A stretch of 64,000 bases of DNA, taken from positions 14,564,501 through 14,628,500 of the forward strand of contig CM073596.1 of NCBI GenBank assembly GCA_037074705.1, written 5' to 3'. Within the stretch, counting starts at the first letter, position 1. Every line of letters begins with the position of its first letter. The translations under genes were made by a program, and so were the position numbers. Below, piece by piece: positions 1 through 11,304 of the stretch. The notes beneath the pieces are model-generated. The model did not search any database, was not told the DNA's origin, and saw nothing but the letters and a program-made list of their open reading frames with translations. Source of the stretch: Zhengitettix transpicula. Taxonomy: Eukaryota > Arthropoda > Insecta > Orthoptera > Tetrigidae.

Positions 1-196
1 TTCTGATTTTTCATTTAAAATTCTATCATTTCAATTATTAATTTGTTCATTTAAAAATCTAATTAAAATGTATTATTACAAATGTGCTCTAATGTGGGCT
101 TATTTAAAGAGAATAATTAATCAAATATAGTGTTTACTACACCTCAACGTAGGGAAAATTTAAATCAAATTTGTCATTTAATTGTGATCATTACAA

Positions 197-216
197 TATA
201 TATATATATATATATA
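197..216. repeat. (TA)n microsatellite
   Basis: Uninterrupted TA dinucleotides. The sequence just to the left ends ATTACAA at 190-196, the same junction that T-family elements make with TA tracts. Bases 1-196 could therefore be the end of another T copy, but they match none of the other copies by eye. Confidence 0.9.
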
Positions 217-1589
217 GTAATGATTAGCCTTTATTACTAAATATAAAATAAACTTTATTACATGAAAATACAAAAATACATTAAAAAATTTTATTGGGCG
301 CCAGCAGATATACATTGGTCTGCAAAAAATATTATAATTAGCTCCGGCTTGGTTGTAAAATCCTCCTTCTCAGCAGGGTAATGTGGGCATCTCGGTAGCT
401 ATTCAAGAACAGAGCCTATTTCCGCACTGTGTAAAAAATTCAACTTTTGAAGACACTTAACAGAAATGGTGATCCTTACTTTAACTTTTGGCGTCAGCCG
501 ACTTGCAGTGGATCACTGGTCTTATAGTAAGCAGCACGCGATCTCCATCTTCGGCCTCCCCGCGATGGACGTCTCTCCAAAAAACTTTTGTTGGCTACCG
601 CTCGCCTGGATTTTCCACCCTCTCGCCTCTCTCACTCCACTTTCCGTCCTCTATCTATCGGTATGCCTGCGTCTGTCAACTTTCACCCGGATTCGGCGTA
701 TATACTCGTACTCCGCCCCCCAAAAGATGCAAAAAAAGGACGCGTACCCGCGATTTCTTTTGGCCTCTCGGGCAGGCACACGTGCACGTTTAATGTATTC
801 CTTCTCAGGCCCACGGACACAAGTGCGGCCACTTAAGGTTGTTATTCACTACAATATATATGTATATACATATACACACACGCATATATAATAAGTACTT
901 ACTGTTAATTGAAATGTTTTCCCACCTAAGTTTTTATCTCTAAGCTACAAATTAAAATATTTTTCCCTTAATGGTAAATAAACTTGAAATTTTTTGTTCA
1001 TTAACGCTTTAATTAAATGAAAACAGTTCTTCGTCAAAGTAAATGATTACTATTGACACCCTTTCTCTTCCCTTGTGAAATGAAATTGAAACGTAATAAA
1101 TTCAACATTACGAATGCAAATTCGCATTAAATGAACAATGTGCGTTTCCACCGTTCTGGCCATTACAGTTCGATCGCAATGAAATTTAAATTAAATTATA
1201 AAGAAAATTAGAGCTTATTTAGGTTATTTTCTAAAACTAAATTTAACTGAATTGTATACTAAATGGACAAAAAAAATCTTTCTTGTTAATAAATATGTAA
1301 ACATGATAGTAATTAAATCGACACATAACATTCAAGTTTTATACAGATAAAACTGCGTTAAATTAAGCTATAGTATAAGGTTGAATCTATAAGTCAATTA
1401 TATTTCGATGCGACTTAAAGTGATTAAATATTCTTAGACTGAATATTTACTTTGCACTCGCGATCCTATGTATTTTTGTACATCATGGACAAATGAACGT
1501 TTCTAGTATCCAAATTAAGTTGTAGTTTTCAATTATTTTTATAATTGTGAACTTGAACATTCTTAGTTTATTGTAGGGCCGTAATAATC
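217..1589. other. No gene seen; one GC-richer block
   Basis: Mostly AT-rich unique-looking sequence. A GC-richer block at about 450-840 contains overlapping open frames, the longest 141 codons at 466-891 on the plus strand. Its translation shows no family I recognise and runs into a low-complexity TA/CA tract, so I do not call it a gene. Confidence 0.5.
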
Positions 1590-2079
1590 TTTAAAAGGTC
1601 CCTTATTTTCTCTAAAATTTGGTGGTGCCTTCATATCTCTCTGGTTTTTTGAACTAAGTTTCCCACATGCCGAGGCACCTTGGCCTGTTTTGAGAGGTGT
1701 ATGTTCCGGGTCGCAGACCTTGGGCATACGGTAAGAGTTGTCCGCTATTCCTATTGGAATAGTCGGCCAGCTGCCTCCTAAACTGGCCAAGGCACGGAGA
1801 GGGGAAAGCTGCGACCCCACAGCTAACCCCTGTCACGCAATCGGAAGGGCGTGGGACAAGTACCAAATGCCCGACCTACCTGATGCAGGTTTTTCTAGGA
1901 TTTTCCCTGCATCACTTTTAGGTGAATTGCCGGGTAGGACCTTTAAACTATAGCCCGGTGGCCCTTGGCTACCTTCCTCTACCCCTCCGCATCCCTCCTT
2001 TCGAATCCTTTCCTATGCTATTAAAGGGGAGTTGCCACCATGTGAATTGCCCTCATGTAGCATGTTACCCTAAAAAAAA
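1590..2079 (+). repeat. RepA copy A, near full length
   Basis: First of 16 copies of a GC-richer dispersed repeat. In sense orientation the family runs from a GAGAGG / TTTTGAACTAAGTTTCCCAC 5' region through GCCGAGGCACCTCGGCCTG, a central CGGAAGGGCGTGGGACAAGT block and a CCCGGGGGCCCTAGTTAACCC block. It ends TAGCCTGTTACCCTAAAA with an A run. It resembles a SINE or a LINE 3' end in having a fixed 3' terminus with an A-rich tail. I see no tRNA-type B box (GGTTCGANNCC), so it is not an obvious tRNA SINE. Open frames on both strands (for example 1563-1820 minus and 1738-1953 plus) are by-products of its composition. This copy lacks the 5' palindromes of longer copies. Confidence 0.85.
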
Positions 2080-2556
2080 GTAATTTATTAATTTGTGATT
2101 ATTATTTGAGTCAACTTTGGTCCTTCATCCCCATTTAATTTTTTTCCTATATTTATCATAAAAAGTTCAGGCTGTGGAATGCCTAACAAAAATTGACGTC
2201 TCATTAATTTTAATATACAAGATTTCCGAAATAATAGTAGAAATGTTGCAGGTGTCAACGTCTAAAACGTGAATATTGATTGAATCTGAATATTTTGTTT
2301 TTGTTTTAAATTCCCGTTTTTTAAAAAATATATAATCGAGAAGGCGAACAATTTTAGATTATTGTAGAAAAATGACCGCATTCTTTTATTAAAATTAATA
2401 AATGTTCTATTTAAATATGTAATATATATCTTAAAGCTACAGATGTTCTTGTTGTGTTTTTTTATATTCTCAATCGTAATTCTTAATTTTAAATTGGAGG
2501 AAGCTAAAAACTGCAGTCGCTTAGGTAACTACGTAGTTCATAGGAAAATGTCTGAT
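2080..2556. other. No gene seen
   Basis: AT-rich spacer between two RepA copies in the same orientation. No coding signal, hairpin or repeat was recognised in it. Confidence 0.5.
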
Positions 2557-2970
2557 CACCTCGGCCTGTTTTGAGAGGTGTATGTTCCGGGGTCACAGAC
2601 CTTGGGCATACGTTAAGAGTTGTTCGTTGTTCACATTGGAACAGTAGACTAGCTGGCTCCTAAACTGGTCGAGGTACGGAGAATAGAATGCTGCGTCCCC
2701 ACAGCAAACTCTTCTCCCGCTATCGGAAGGGCGTGGAACAAGTACTCAATGCCCGACCTACCTGATGCAGATTTTTCGAGGGTTTTCCCTGCATTACTTT
2801 TAGGCGAATTGCCGGGTAGGACCCTTAAACTATAGCCCGGGGGTACTAGTTAACCCTTGGCTACATTCCTCTACTCTACGGCATCCCCCCTTTCAAATCC
2901 CTTCCTATGCTATTAAAGGGGAGTTGCCATTATGTGGATTATCCTCATGTAGTCTGTTACCTTAAAGAAA
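2557..2970 (+). repeat. RepA copy B, 5' truncated
   Basis: Starts abruptly within the CACCTCGGCCTG block and ends with the family 3' end in a mutated form, TTACCTTAAAGAAA. The 5' truncation with a retained 3' end is what incomplete target-primed reverse transcription produces. Mutations in the tail suggest an old copy. Confidence 0.85.
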
Positions 2971-3861
2971 TCGCCACGTATTTAATTAATTTAATATCCT
3001 ACGAGACGTAAAAATTACTATTCTATTTGATTCTGTTGCCTAGTTGATCTCAGTAGTCTGGTTAGTTTGGTAACTGAGTTTATTGTCAGGGATTCGAACC
3101 CGTACCTTCCCTCGCTTCTGGAGAGAGCATCCAGACGTGTGGAAGAGTCGGCTTTGCTTTAAGCACCTCACAGCTGGGGCAATTACTTCCATGAGCTGCT
3201 GCTTTTATTTTCTCATTTCACACCATCTTGCCACCGACAAAGCTGCCGCGATTTTCGCCCCCCCTCGACTTTGTTGTCTCTCTTCTCAAACACTCGCACA
3301 CACACCGACAGAGGCGTTTACTTCACAAGGTTGATCCTCTAGGCAAACTTTGTGGGAATTATATCAAAATGACGGTGGCTGGCTCCGAAAGCTATGAAAA
3401 TGTAAAAGCTCGTCTTCCGACGCTTTAAGGCAATTAGGATTCGTGTTCGGTCGCGTCGAAACTCACACTCCCAGAAAATGAATTTAACTTATCTTTTAAA
3501 CGCAACCGAAAGACATAAAAGTGAAATTGTTAAGTGCAGAGATGAAGCTGATTGTTCTCTTGTTTATGCATTAAAAAGTACGTAGGGGAATCGACAACAA
3601 ACCGTCTATCCTGATAGTATTATTCGGTATAATACTTATAATTAATACTTTTGCCTGAAAATTGCTTAGAATTGAGTGATTTGATAATATCTCTACGTCT
3701 CATTGTTCCTACTGGAAGGTCTTGGAATTGATCTGTAAATATCGTTTCCCAGTCTTGAACTTCTTCGTTCATCACCAAATATAATATTGTTTCTCCCTCC
3801 AAGTCGTCTATAGTGTGCGGCACATTTGTTAGCGGCCAAGTTTAGTTTTTTTCCCGCAGGT
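2971..3861. other. No gene seen; isolated B-box-like site
   Basis: AT-rich spacer. On the minus strand 3090-3102 reads GGGTTCGAATCCC, the T-arm/B-box sequence of tRNA genes and tRNA-derived SINEs. No convincing A box or cloverleaf lies upstream, so this is at most a SINE or tRNA relic. Open frames at 3083-3428 (plus) and 3620-3980 (minus) were not recognised. Confidence 0.45.
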
Positions 3862-4235
3862 GTTGCCTCTTGCGGCTGCGTCCCCTTCTCTTCCTTGATC
3901 GGCGCCACCCGCCTTCGCTGCTGACGCGTGGTATAGTTGTTTAGTTTTCCTTCCCCTGTGTGTTTCCAATCAGTAAACACCTAGATATTAGGTAGCTGTC
4001 ATGTATGTATTTATATCGGGACTGCCTCCACTTCCTTTCCTCAATCGGCGCTACCTGCCTTCGCTGCATACGCGTGGTATAGCAGTTAAGTTTTCCTTCC
4101 CACGTGTGTTTGCAATCAGTAAGCGCCTAGATCTTAGGTATCTGTCATGTATGTATTTATACCGCCCCTGCCTCCACTTCCCTTCCTCAATCGGCGCCAC
4201 CCGCCTTCGCTGCTGACGCGTGCTTCCACTTCCTG
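3862..4235. repeat. GC-rich tandem repeat, about 146-bp period
   Basis: Two full units and one partial. The landmark ATCGGCGC(C/T)ACC(C/T)GCC starts at 3898, 4044 and 4190, giving periods of 146 and 146. Each unit also carries GACGCGTG or TACGCGTG, TTTTCCTTCCC and TGTCATGTATGTATTTAT. Units differ by scattered substitutions. No coding function is apparent: the overlapping open frames on both strands are not conserved between units. Confidence 0.85.
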
Positions 4236-6418
4236 GAACTCCATGCACGTGACCTTCCATGCTGTGCATAAAATAATTTCTCCTTAGGATGTGCCCGAAG
4301 CTAGTCAAGATGGATTTCATTTCATTTAATCTAAATACCTCTTTATGTTTTTACCATTTATGTCAAGTTAACTTTTTGCGATCTCCAACACAGCATTTAA
4401 AATATTTCTTGGTATTTTCTCTCCATCTTTCTTCATGTCCATGTTTCTAATTCATAGAAAAAAACCTTCAGTATTCGAGGTTCTTTCGTAATTATAGATT
4501 CGATTTTCTTCTGAGTTGGGTTCTTTAATTATTGAATTCCGCGTGACCTTATTTCATTGTGTTTCGTTTCTTTGATATTTTCATTATATATTTATATTTG
4601 TCATGCTAATATTTAATGTTGGTACATTCACAAACATGTTTTAAAAAATATGCACGTATATAAATTTTATACGTGTTAAATTTTACTTCTAATCGTAAAT
4701 AACACAAGAATTACAAATGATTTTTTTTGTAATTTGAAGAATCGGTAAATTTTGGTATACCTGACTTTATTTCGAATATGATAGGGATTTCTTGTTCAGA
4801 CGTCCAGGTAGAGTTTCCGTGATCTAGGTGATATTTTTTGCACGCGATTGAAACATTTGCTCAGTATGTGCGAGCTCAACAAGTGTAATTAACATTGATT
4901 CACATGTGACCTAATAAATTAATCAATACAGTTTTTTTCGCGGTTAGTGAGATTATGTGTCAAGTTTTTTTGCATATTAGTTAGTATTTTTAGGGATATT
5001 TTTTCCTAATAGATTTTTTCCCAGTTGTTTAAATAATTATCTGCAACCTTTCCCAGTGTTGAGTTGTTAATGAGTTCGACTTTGAACTTCATTCTTACGC
5101 TCGGTCACGTTACTACTTGATTGATAAGCTTAGTTGTTGTGGGTAAGCAATTGAATGTAATTCTTTTTTCTAGTTTCTCATCTACCTACGTTTCCTTGAA
5201 CTTGAAAATACATTAATTTCGATTTATTTCGGAGTTTTCTTACTCGTTCATCACAATGACTGTTGCCTCCCTGTTTAAACAAGCAGCATGGAATGCGGGT
5301 TCTTGCCTCTTTTCAAGCAATTCTTTCGTTGAATAACACTAAAAAATAATGCTCAACCTCTACTGCCATGCAGCCGTCCGTCATATTAAAAAAATAAGAA
5401 GAGGAGAACGTGGCTCCGGAGCTTTCATTAATTGCTCGCGGCGTTGACGCGGTGCATACCAATAACGGAATATCTCGCCCCCCCTATTAATCTCGGGAAC
5501 AACCCCTTCCTTCCCACGAGGCCGTGGTGACAGCGATGTTATGCGATGCAGACCGACCGACAGCAGGGTGCAATAATTCCAGCAGCCTCGATCAATAGCC
5601 ATTCAGCATCACGTCGCGTCGTGGGCGGCCTCATTACGGCCTCGGATAAACCACTAATAAATACATGGTATGCAATAATAGGACCAGAGGGCGTTTGGAC
5701 GTATCTAGGAAGTATTCAATCATACGAACAGAGTTTGAATCGGAGGCTTGGTAAACAGTTCTAGGATGGAAATCATTGACACTGTGGTCCGAGATATTGA
5801 TAAAGGAAAGACACGCAATGTCTGTGAAAGGTGTGGATGTTGAGGTGTCGGTTGGTTGCTAATGAGCATCTTGGGGTTGCCGTGGTCGTTAGCTGTGTCC
5901 CTTTACGGTGCTTAACCGAAATGGTGTTTCCTAGTTGTCGCTCTCTCCGTAACAATTTCAGGTTCTCGTCAGCGGGGAATTTTCAATGTGGTCATGGTAG
6001 ATGCTTCCAGAAAGAACACTATATTCATCTAATACAAAATTATTATATATTAGCCCCAATAAAGTTCTAATTTAGTAATTAAGTTATTCACTCCATTAGT
6101 TTGCATTTACCATAAATGTTTGCTCTACGAAAATTATTTTGAGCTTAAAGAAAATTAGTAAGCAAAGTTGCATCCCTGTTAAAATGAAATTAATATTATA
6201 AACTGAAAACCTATTTTCGGAGTGCAGTATTAAATAAAAAAAATTTGAAGCCAGCACCTTGGACGGTCAAATTATATGGTAATCAATTTAAAAGAAACAA
6301 AGGAAGAAAGTTATCAGGATTTTACTTTGTAATTAAACAAAATTATTTTAAAGAGATAGCAAAAAATTATTTAATTACAATTTCTATTTTACACTGAATT
6401 TAGGATATTTATGTTTTT
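4236..6418. other. No gene seen
   Basis: Mostly AT-rich. A GC-richer patch at about 5400-5640 contains short open frames on both strands (for example 5381-5602 minus and 5546-5764 plus) that match no family I know. A run at about 5830-5950 is also open on both strands without recognisable motifs. Confidence 0.45.
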
Positions 6419-7258
6419 TTTAGTAAATGCCTCAGCTTTAATGAGAATCAAAAACTCCAGGGCCGCTGACAGGGCCTCTAATAAAGATAGTGGTTTGCAA
6501 TTGTCTCCAAAATTACGAAGGAAAAATACGAGTTTAATTTACAATAACGAAATTTTATAAACAGAATCTAACCACAACAAAAAAACTAGAGAAATTTGAC
6601 AAACCTATAAAAATCTGGCGGTAAATGATTTTTACGTAAAGGTTCACACAATTACGTGTCTGCATACCATTTATATTCAGTGCTGCTCTTGTACCGGTTT
6701 GTGCACTCGTGGTTATTTTAATTTTAAAGAACAATATTTTATTTACAGGCCATTGCACTGATTGCTATTATCGTCTCATCTTCACAACAATTTCGGCTCC
6801 TTTATACTTTACTGTTTGACGAACTTTACTGTCGTACGTGTTGTCACACTAAGTTTTTATGAAGAAAACCCCTTAATACATAGACTGAATGCGACCACAA
6901 TTGGCCGGTTTGCCACAACAGACTCGCCATGACTACCATGGTCAGGCCCTCCAAACACTCTCGTCTTGCTGCCACAACGCACTGGATGTTTTCCGCCAAA
7001 GTTCTGTCTGTGTGTGTACGCTTTTCGACAATAATCCGTAGCAACCATTACAGTCTCTGCATTATTGTTCTTTACCATGTCCTGGCCTAAGTGTTACGCC
7101 AACAAGAATATAAAAGAAAAAATTTAAATGATATGTACATTTACAAATTGTTGATCTCTACAATATATATTATTTTGATCAATTCATTATTATTAAGTTG
7201 AAGTTCATATCTGACACCAGACATTTTGCCTATTTGTTAATAAAAAATACATACATTT

Positions 7259-7262
<4 letters not shown>
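6419..7262 (+). repeat. T-family relative, partial, diverged
   Basis: Matches the 18746-19365 part of the 1.85-kb T element in inverse orientation. Shared landmarks include AGTAAATGCCTCAGCTTT, AGGGCCGC near 6461, AGGCCTCTAATAAAGA, AATCTGGCGGTAAA, TTTACGTAAAGG, GGCCAT(T/A)GCACTGATT, GTCGTACG and a CTACCATGGTCAGGCCCT block near 6940. The match runs up to a (TA)n tract at 7263, where the T element also ends at a TA tract. This supports 7262 as a family boundary. The far end of the family (the GGGTTTGATAA region) was not found, so the copy is truncated. Confidence 0.7.

Positions 7263-7291
<29 letters not shown>
7263..7291. repeat. (TA)n microsatellite
   Basis: Pure TA tract directly abutting the end of the partial T-family copy. 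Confidence 0.9.
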
Positions 7292-7292
<1 letters not shown>

Positions 7293-9714
7293 GATTTCTA
7301 ACCGTTAATTATTCGCTCATTAAATTATACAATATGAAGAGTGCTAGGTATTTAAGACACAGTGCCGAAAACATATATTATGAACGAAAGACGAACGTTG
7401 AACACTCTTTATCGGTGCCGTCTACATCGAACGCAGTGATATCTTTTTTAAAATTAAGTGACATCGACTCAATTAACTTGTATAGTCATTCGGCGACACC
7501 GGAAGACTGAATGCGTATGTGTGTTCACAATGGATAATTTATTTTTAATATTATATTTATCAGCAATCAGATTACATTTTAATCTATAAGCTAATGTGGT
7601 AGCTTTAACATGTTATAACAGTGGATAAATGATGAAAATAAATAAAGGTGTTAAATATTTTGACTTAATTAACGTAATTTTAAATCTATCAAGCCATTAA
7701 AATGGGATTTTGTTTTAAATAGATGAAGTAGTTCATTTTTTAAATTTATTTTCAACGAGGCTTATCAAATGGAATATATTCACAAAATATTTCTATTAAA
7801 TCGTTATTTGAAAGGATGAATATGATTTTAATTTTTATTGAGTTTAATTACAGAATTTTAAAACAAAAATTTAAAAATAATTTATTGACGTACCTTGACA
7901 GAATAAAGCATTATAAAGGACGTTTGTTCCGTAAAATTTGGAGGGTTTTCTTTATTTACATTTCACGACACTCCTCGTTTTCTCTCGGCTGACGGAGCTG
8001 GCAAAGAGCTCAAAAAACACCCACCACAAACCACGTGATGAAAAGCAACACACAGAAGGCAAGGGGGTTATTTTGTATTATATTTATATAAAGGCCTATA
8101 TATATATATATATATATAGAAGAAAAAAATTATTTCATTGTCAGAATTGAAGTGCACTATAAATATTTAATGAAATCTTCTTTATCCAAAAATACTGCTA
8201 AAACATATGGTCTCTGATAGATGTTTTCAAAAAAACCGTATTGGGTTCTTTGATATTTAATATTTACGTCTTGTCTTTACAGCATCCTGTCAAGTTAGCA
8301 TCAGTCTTTCTCTGCTTTCAGCATTATTGTTTATGTTTTTAGGGGCTAGGAAACCATTTCCCACCAAGAATTTAAGTTGAAGTTTATTATCTGTGGCTTT
8401 GTGAGAGCCATAAACCGTCTAGTTTCTGCAACTGCAGGGTTCCCATTTCTCAGTGAGCGTATTTTATTCAGCTGCACTTGTGGTGTCTCTTCGCAACTCC
8501 GCGCATAATGGAGACAGAGAGACCTTTTGCGGAATTCTTCACGTGCACAGAATGTCTCTGGGGAGAATAACACAGAGTGCAGGACGCACTTCCTCTGGGA
8601 TTTGTGAGTTTCGTTAGTATCTTATCCATTTCAGAGTGTTTCCCACTCTCACGTCATACTGTGTGTACCGAATACCGAGAACGACTGCGTCGCTTCCTTT
8701 CAACAGATACGAAATTTTATTGAGTTTAGAAGACACAGAATGCCAATATACTACAGATATGCATAACGTATTTGTATATAAAATATTTAAATAAGAATTC
8801 TTACAACAGATTTGATAAACTAGCACATGTAACAGGAGAATACATTTTTATTCTTTTTAAGAAAATTCAGTTTACGAAAAACCTTGTAGAAATATACATA
8901 TAGAGTGGCTTAATTTATGTTAAAGAATGTGGTTGAAGAGTAAAAAATAATAGTGAATTGAAATATTTTCGAAATTATATAATTAAATAAGAGGTTCTTG
9001 TTGATTTTACTCATAAATTAGAACTTTACATTATAAGTTAGAAATCACAGGGAAGACGAGCCCTAATTTTTTGGGTTTAATCATAAATAATATAGACATA
9101 GGATAAAATTACTTTATCAAAATAAAAATTTCATAAGTTTTAATGATACGATAATAATTATCGATTAAATTCTATAATGGTCTCCATTGGCTTGGAGAAA
9201 GTACATGACGTTTCCCCTAATATATAAACGGCAGAAACACGAAAGTCTTAGAGAGTTGAACAAATACAATTATGCAGATTTATTATCAAATATACACATA
9301 AAAGGAAATTTATTATTTAAAATTCGTAAAGTCACACTTTTGCGAAACGTAAGGAAAGGGTTTATGTCTGTTATTCACAGAGCCATTCGATATTTCAATT
9401 TTTCATATATTGAAGGCTTACCCTCTTATATATAAATTGAGTGTTTCTTGACATCGTCAGAAATTTAATATGCCCACAGAAAAACAGAATACAAGGGCGC
9501 CAATAATTGCAACAAATTGCATCGAATTGAATGAATTAATAGAGAACGAAATTAAATTTCCGTGAATTAACAGAATGAGAAGACTCACCCTGTGCACCAA
9601 AACCAAAATAATCATAATGTGAATAACGACTCACGTAGACCATTTACAATGATCAAATATTTTCATAATTTACAGATAGTTGAAACTGATTTAAATTATA
9701 CATGAATTTACCTA
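7292..9714. other. No gene seen
   Basis: AT-rich, with a short (TA)n at about 8099-8118. Open frames at 8346-8573 and 8614-8826 (minus) and 9187-9435 (plus, 82 codons, lysine/arginine-rich) have no motifs I recognise and no supporting splice or promoter context. Confidence 0.45.
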
Positions 9715-10228
9715 ATTTTTTAGGGTAACAGGCTACATGGTGGCAAATTCCCTTTAATAGCATAAAAAGGGATTTAAAAGGGGGGATGCGGAAGGGTAGA
9801 GGAAGGTAGCCAAGAATTAACTAGGGCTCCCGGGCTATATTTTAAGGATCCTATCAGGCATTCGCCTAAAAGTAATGCAGGGAAAACTCAAGAAAAACCT
9901 TCATCAGGTAGGTCGGGCATTGCATACTTGTCCCACGCCCTTCCAATGGCGGGAGAGGGGTTTGCTGTGGGGTCGCAGCTTTATCCTCGCCGTGCCTTGA
10001 CCAGTTTATGATGCTGCTGGCCGACTATTCCAATAGGAATAGCGGACAACTCTTACCGTATGCCCAAGGTCTGCGACCCCGGAACATATACATCTTAAAA
10101 CAGGCCGAGGTGCCTCGGAATGTGGGAAACTTAGTTCAAAAAACCAGAGAGATGTGAAGGCATTCCCAAAGGTAGCCTCCTCCATAGCTCTCTAAGAAGG
10201 TTCACCTGCGAGAGAATTCTCTCGCAGG
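9715..10228 (-). repeat. RepA copy C, near full length with 5' palindrome
   Basis: Starts on the plus strand with the complement of the tail (TTTTTTAGGGTAACAGGCTAC) and runs through the whole family to a 5' end formed by a perfect palindrome. It differs from copy K mainly by substitutions. First of a cluster of four RepA segments within 1.6 kb. Confidence 0.9.
10205..10228. repeat. Perfect 24-bp palindrome at the RepA 5' end
   Basis: Half-site CCTGCGAGAGAA followed directly by its exact reverse complement TTCTCTCGCAGG. It could fold as a 12-bp hairpin arm in RNA or single-stranded DNA. Related palindromes occupy the same position in the copies at 16073-16638 and 34492-35044. Confidence 0.95.
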
Positions 10229-10255
10229 CTTCCTTCACACCACTCCTGGGGATTT

Positions 10256-10372
10256 GTTTTAGGGTAACAGGCTACATGAGGGTAATCCACATGGTGACTA
10301 CTCCTCTTTAATAGCATAGGAAGGGATTTAAAAGGGGGTGCGGAAGGGTAGAGGAAGGTAGCCAAGCGTTAA
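10256..10372 (-). repeat. RepA copy D, 3' end only
   Basis: About 115 bp of the family 3' end, from TTTTAGGGTAACAGG to GGTAGCCAAGCGTTAAC. It is cut off at the junction with the next copy, whose own tail begins at 10374, so copy D looks truncated at or by that junction. Confidence 0.85.
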
Positions 10373-10373
10373 C

Positions 10374-10787
10374 GTTTTTTTTAGGGCAACAGGCTACATG
10401 AGGGTAATCCACTTTGGGCAACTCCCCTTTAATAGCACAGGAAGGGATTTGAAAGGGTGGATGCGGAAGGGTAGAGGAAGGTAGCCAAGGGTTAACTAGG
10501 GCCCCTGGGCTATATTTTAAGGATCCTACCTGCCATTTGCCTAAAGAAATGCAGGGAAAACCCTAGAAAAACCTGCATCAGATAGGTCGGGCATTGGGTA
10601 CTTGTCCCACGCCCTTCGGATAGCGGGAGAGGAGTTTGCTGTGGGGACGCAGCATTCCCTTCTCCGTGCCTCGACCAGTTTAGGAGGCAGCTGGCCGACT
10701 ATTCCAATGGGAATAGCGGACAACTCTTACCGTATGCCCAAGGTCTGAGACCCCGGAACATACACCTCTCAAAACAGGCCGAGGAGC
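10374..10787 (-). repeat. RepA copy E, 5' truncated
   Basis: Begins with TTTTTTTTAGGGCAACAGG and ends at AACAGGCCGAGG, within the block where copies B and I also stop. The 60-codon minus-strand frame at 10541-10723 is a property of the repeat and recurs in other copies. Confidence 0.87.
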
Positions 10788-10855
10788 GGTCTCTCAGTAA
10801 AAATATATAAATGAACTGATTTGAAACAAAACTTCGAGAGATGGATAAAAAAAGA

Positions 10856-11304
10856 TGGTTGGGGTTGACTTTGGGGATGCCTTTTCCTCTTTCCGTTTTT
10901 GAACTTATGTTCCCACAAGCCGAGGCACCTCGGCCTGTTTGAAGAGGTATACGGTAAGAGTTGTTCTGTGTCCCCATTGGAACAGTCGGCCAGCTGTCTC
11001 CTAAACTGGTCGAGGCACGGAGAAGGGAATGCTGAGTCCCCACAGCAAACCCCTCTCCAGTCCTCGGAATGGCGTGTGACAAGTACCCAATGCTCGACCT
11101 ACCTGATGTATGTTTTTCTAGGGTTTGTCGTGCATCACTTTTATGCGAATGCGTGTTAGGAACCTTAAAATATAACCCGGGGGCCATAGTTAACCCTTGG
11201 CTACCTTCCTTTACGCTTCCGCATCCTCCATTTCAAATATATTTGTATGCTATTAAAGGGGAGTTGCCACCATGTACCTCATGTAGTCTGTTACCCTAAA
11301 AACA
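10856..11304 (+). repeat. RepA copy F, with internal deletion
   Basis: Opposite orientation to copies C-E. The stretch between GAGGTGTATG and GGGCATACGG is collapsed to GAAGAGGTATACGG, a deletion of roughly 25 bp. The 3' end reads GTCTGTTACCCTAAAAA. With copy E it forms a convergent/divergent pair that creates a 162-codon minus-strand frame (10699-11187) of no coding value. Confidence 0.87.

Noticed and set aside
294..304. TTGGGCGCCAG, whose complement resembles a tRNA-Lys primer-binding site
   Set aside because: No TG...CA element ends beside it in the required orientation, and no gag/pol follows.
466..891. 141-codon plus-strand open frame
   Set aside because: No recognisable domain, overlaps two other open frames, and ends in TA/CA low-complexity sequence. 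GC-rich DNA with few stop codons explains it.
3090..3102. Possible tRNA gene on the minus strand (GGGTTCGAATCCC)
   Set aside because: Only the T-arm is present; no D-arm, anticodon arm or acceptor pairing could be drawn. The same applies to 52368-52384 and 37332-37347.
6844..7078. Overlapping minus-strand frames that faintly resemble the N-terminal helix-turn-helix of insect transposases
   Set aside because: The region aligns at DNA level with the non-coding T1 interior, and neither frame keeps a recognisable motif order.
10699..11187. 162-codon minus-strand open frame, the longest complete one after the mariner frame
   Set aside because: It spans two oppositely oriented RepA copies and the unrelated gap between them. 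The same peptide scraps appear on both strands of other copies.
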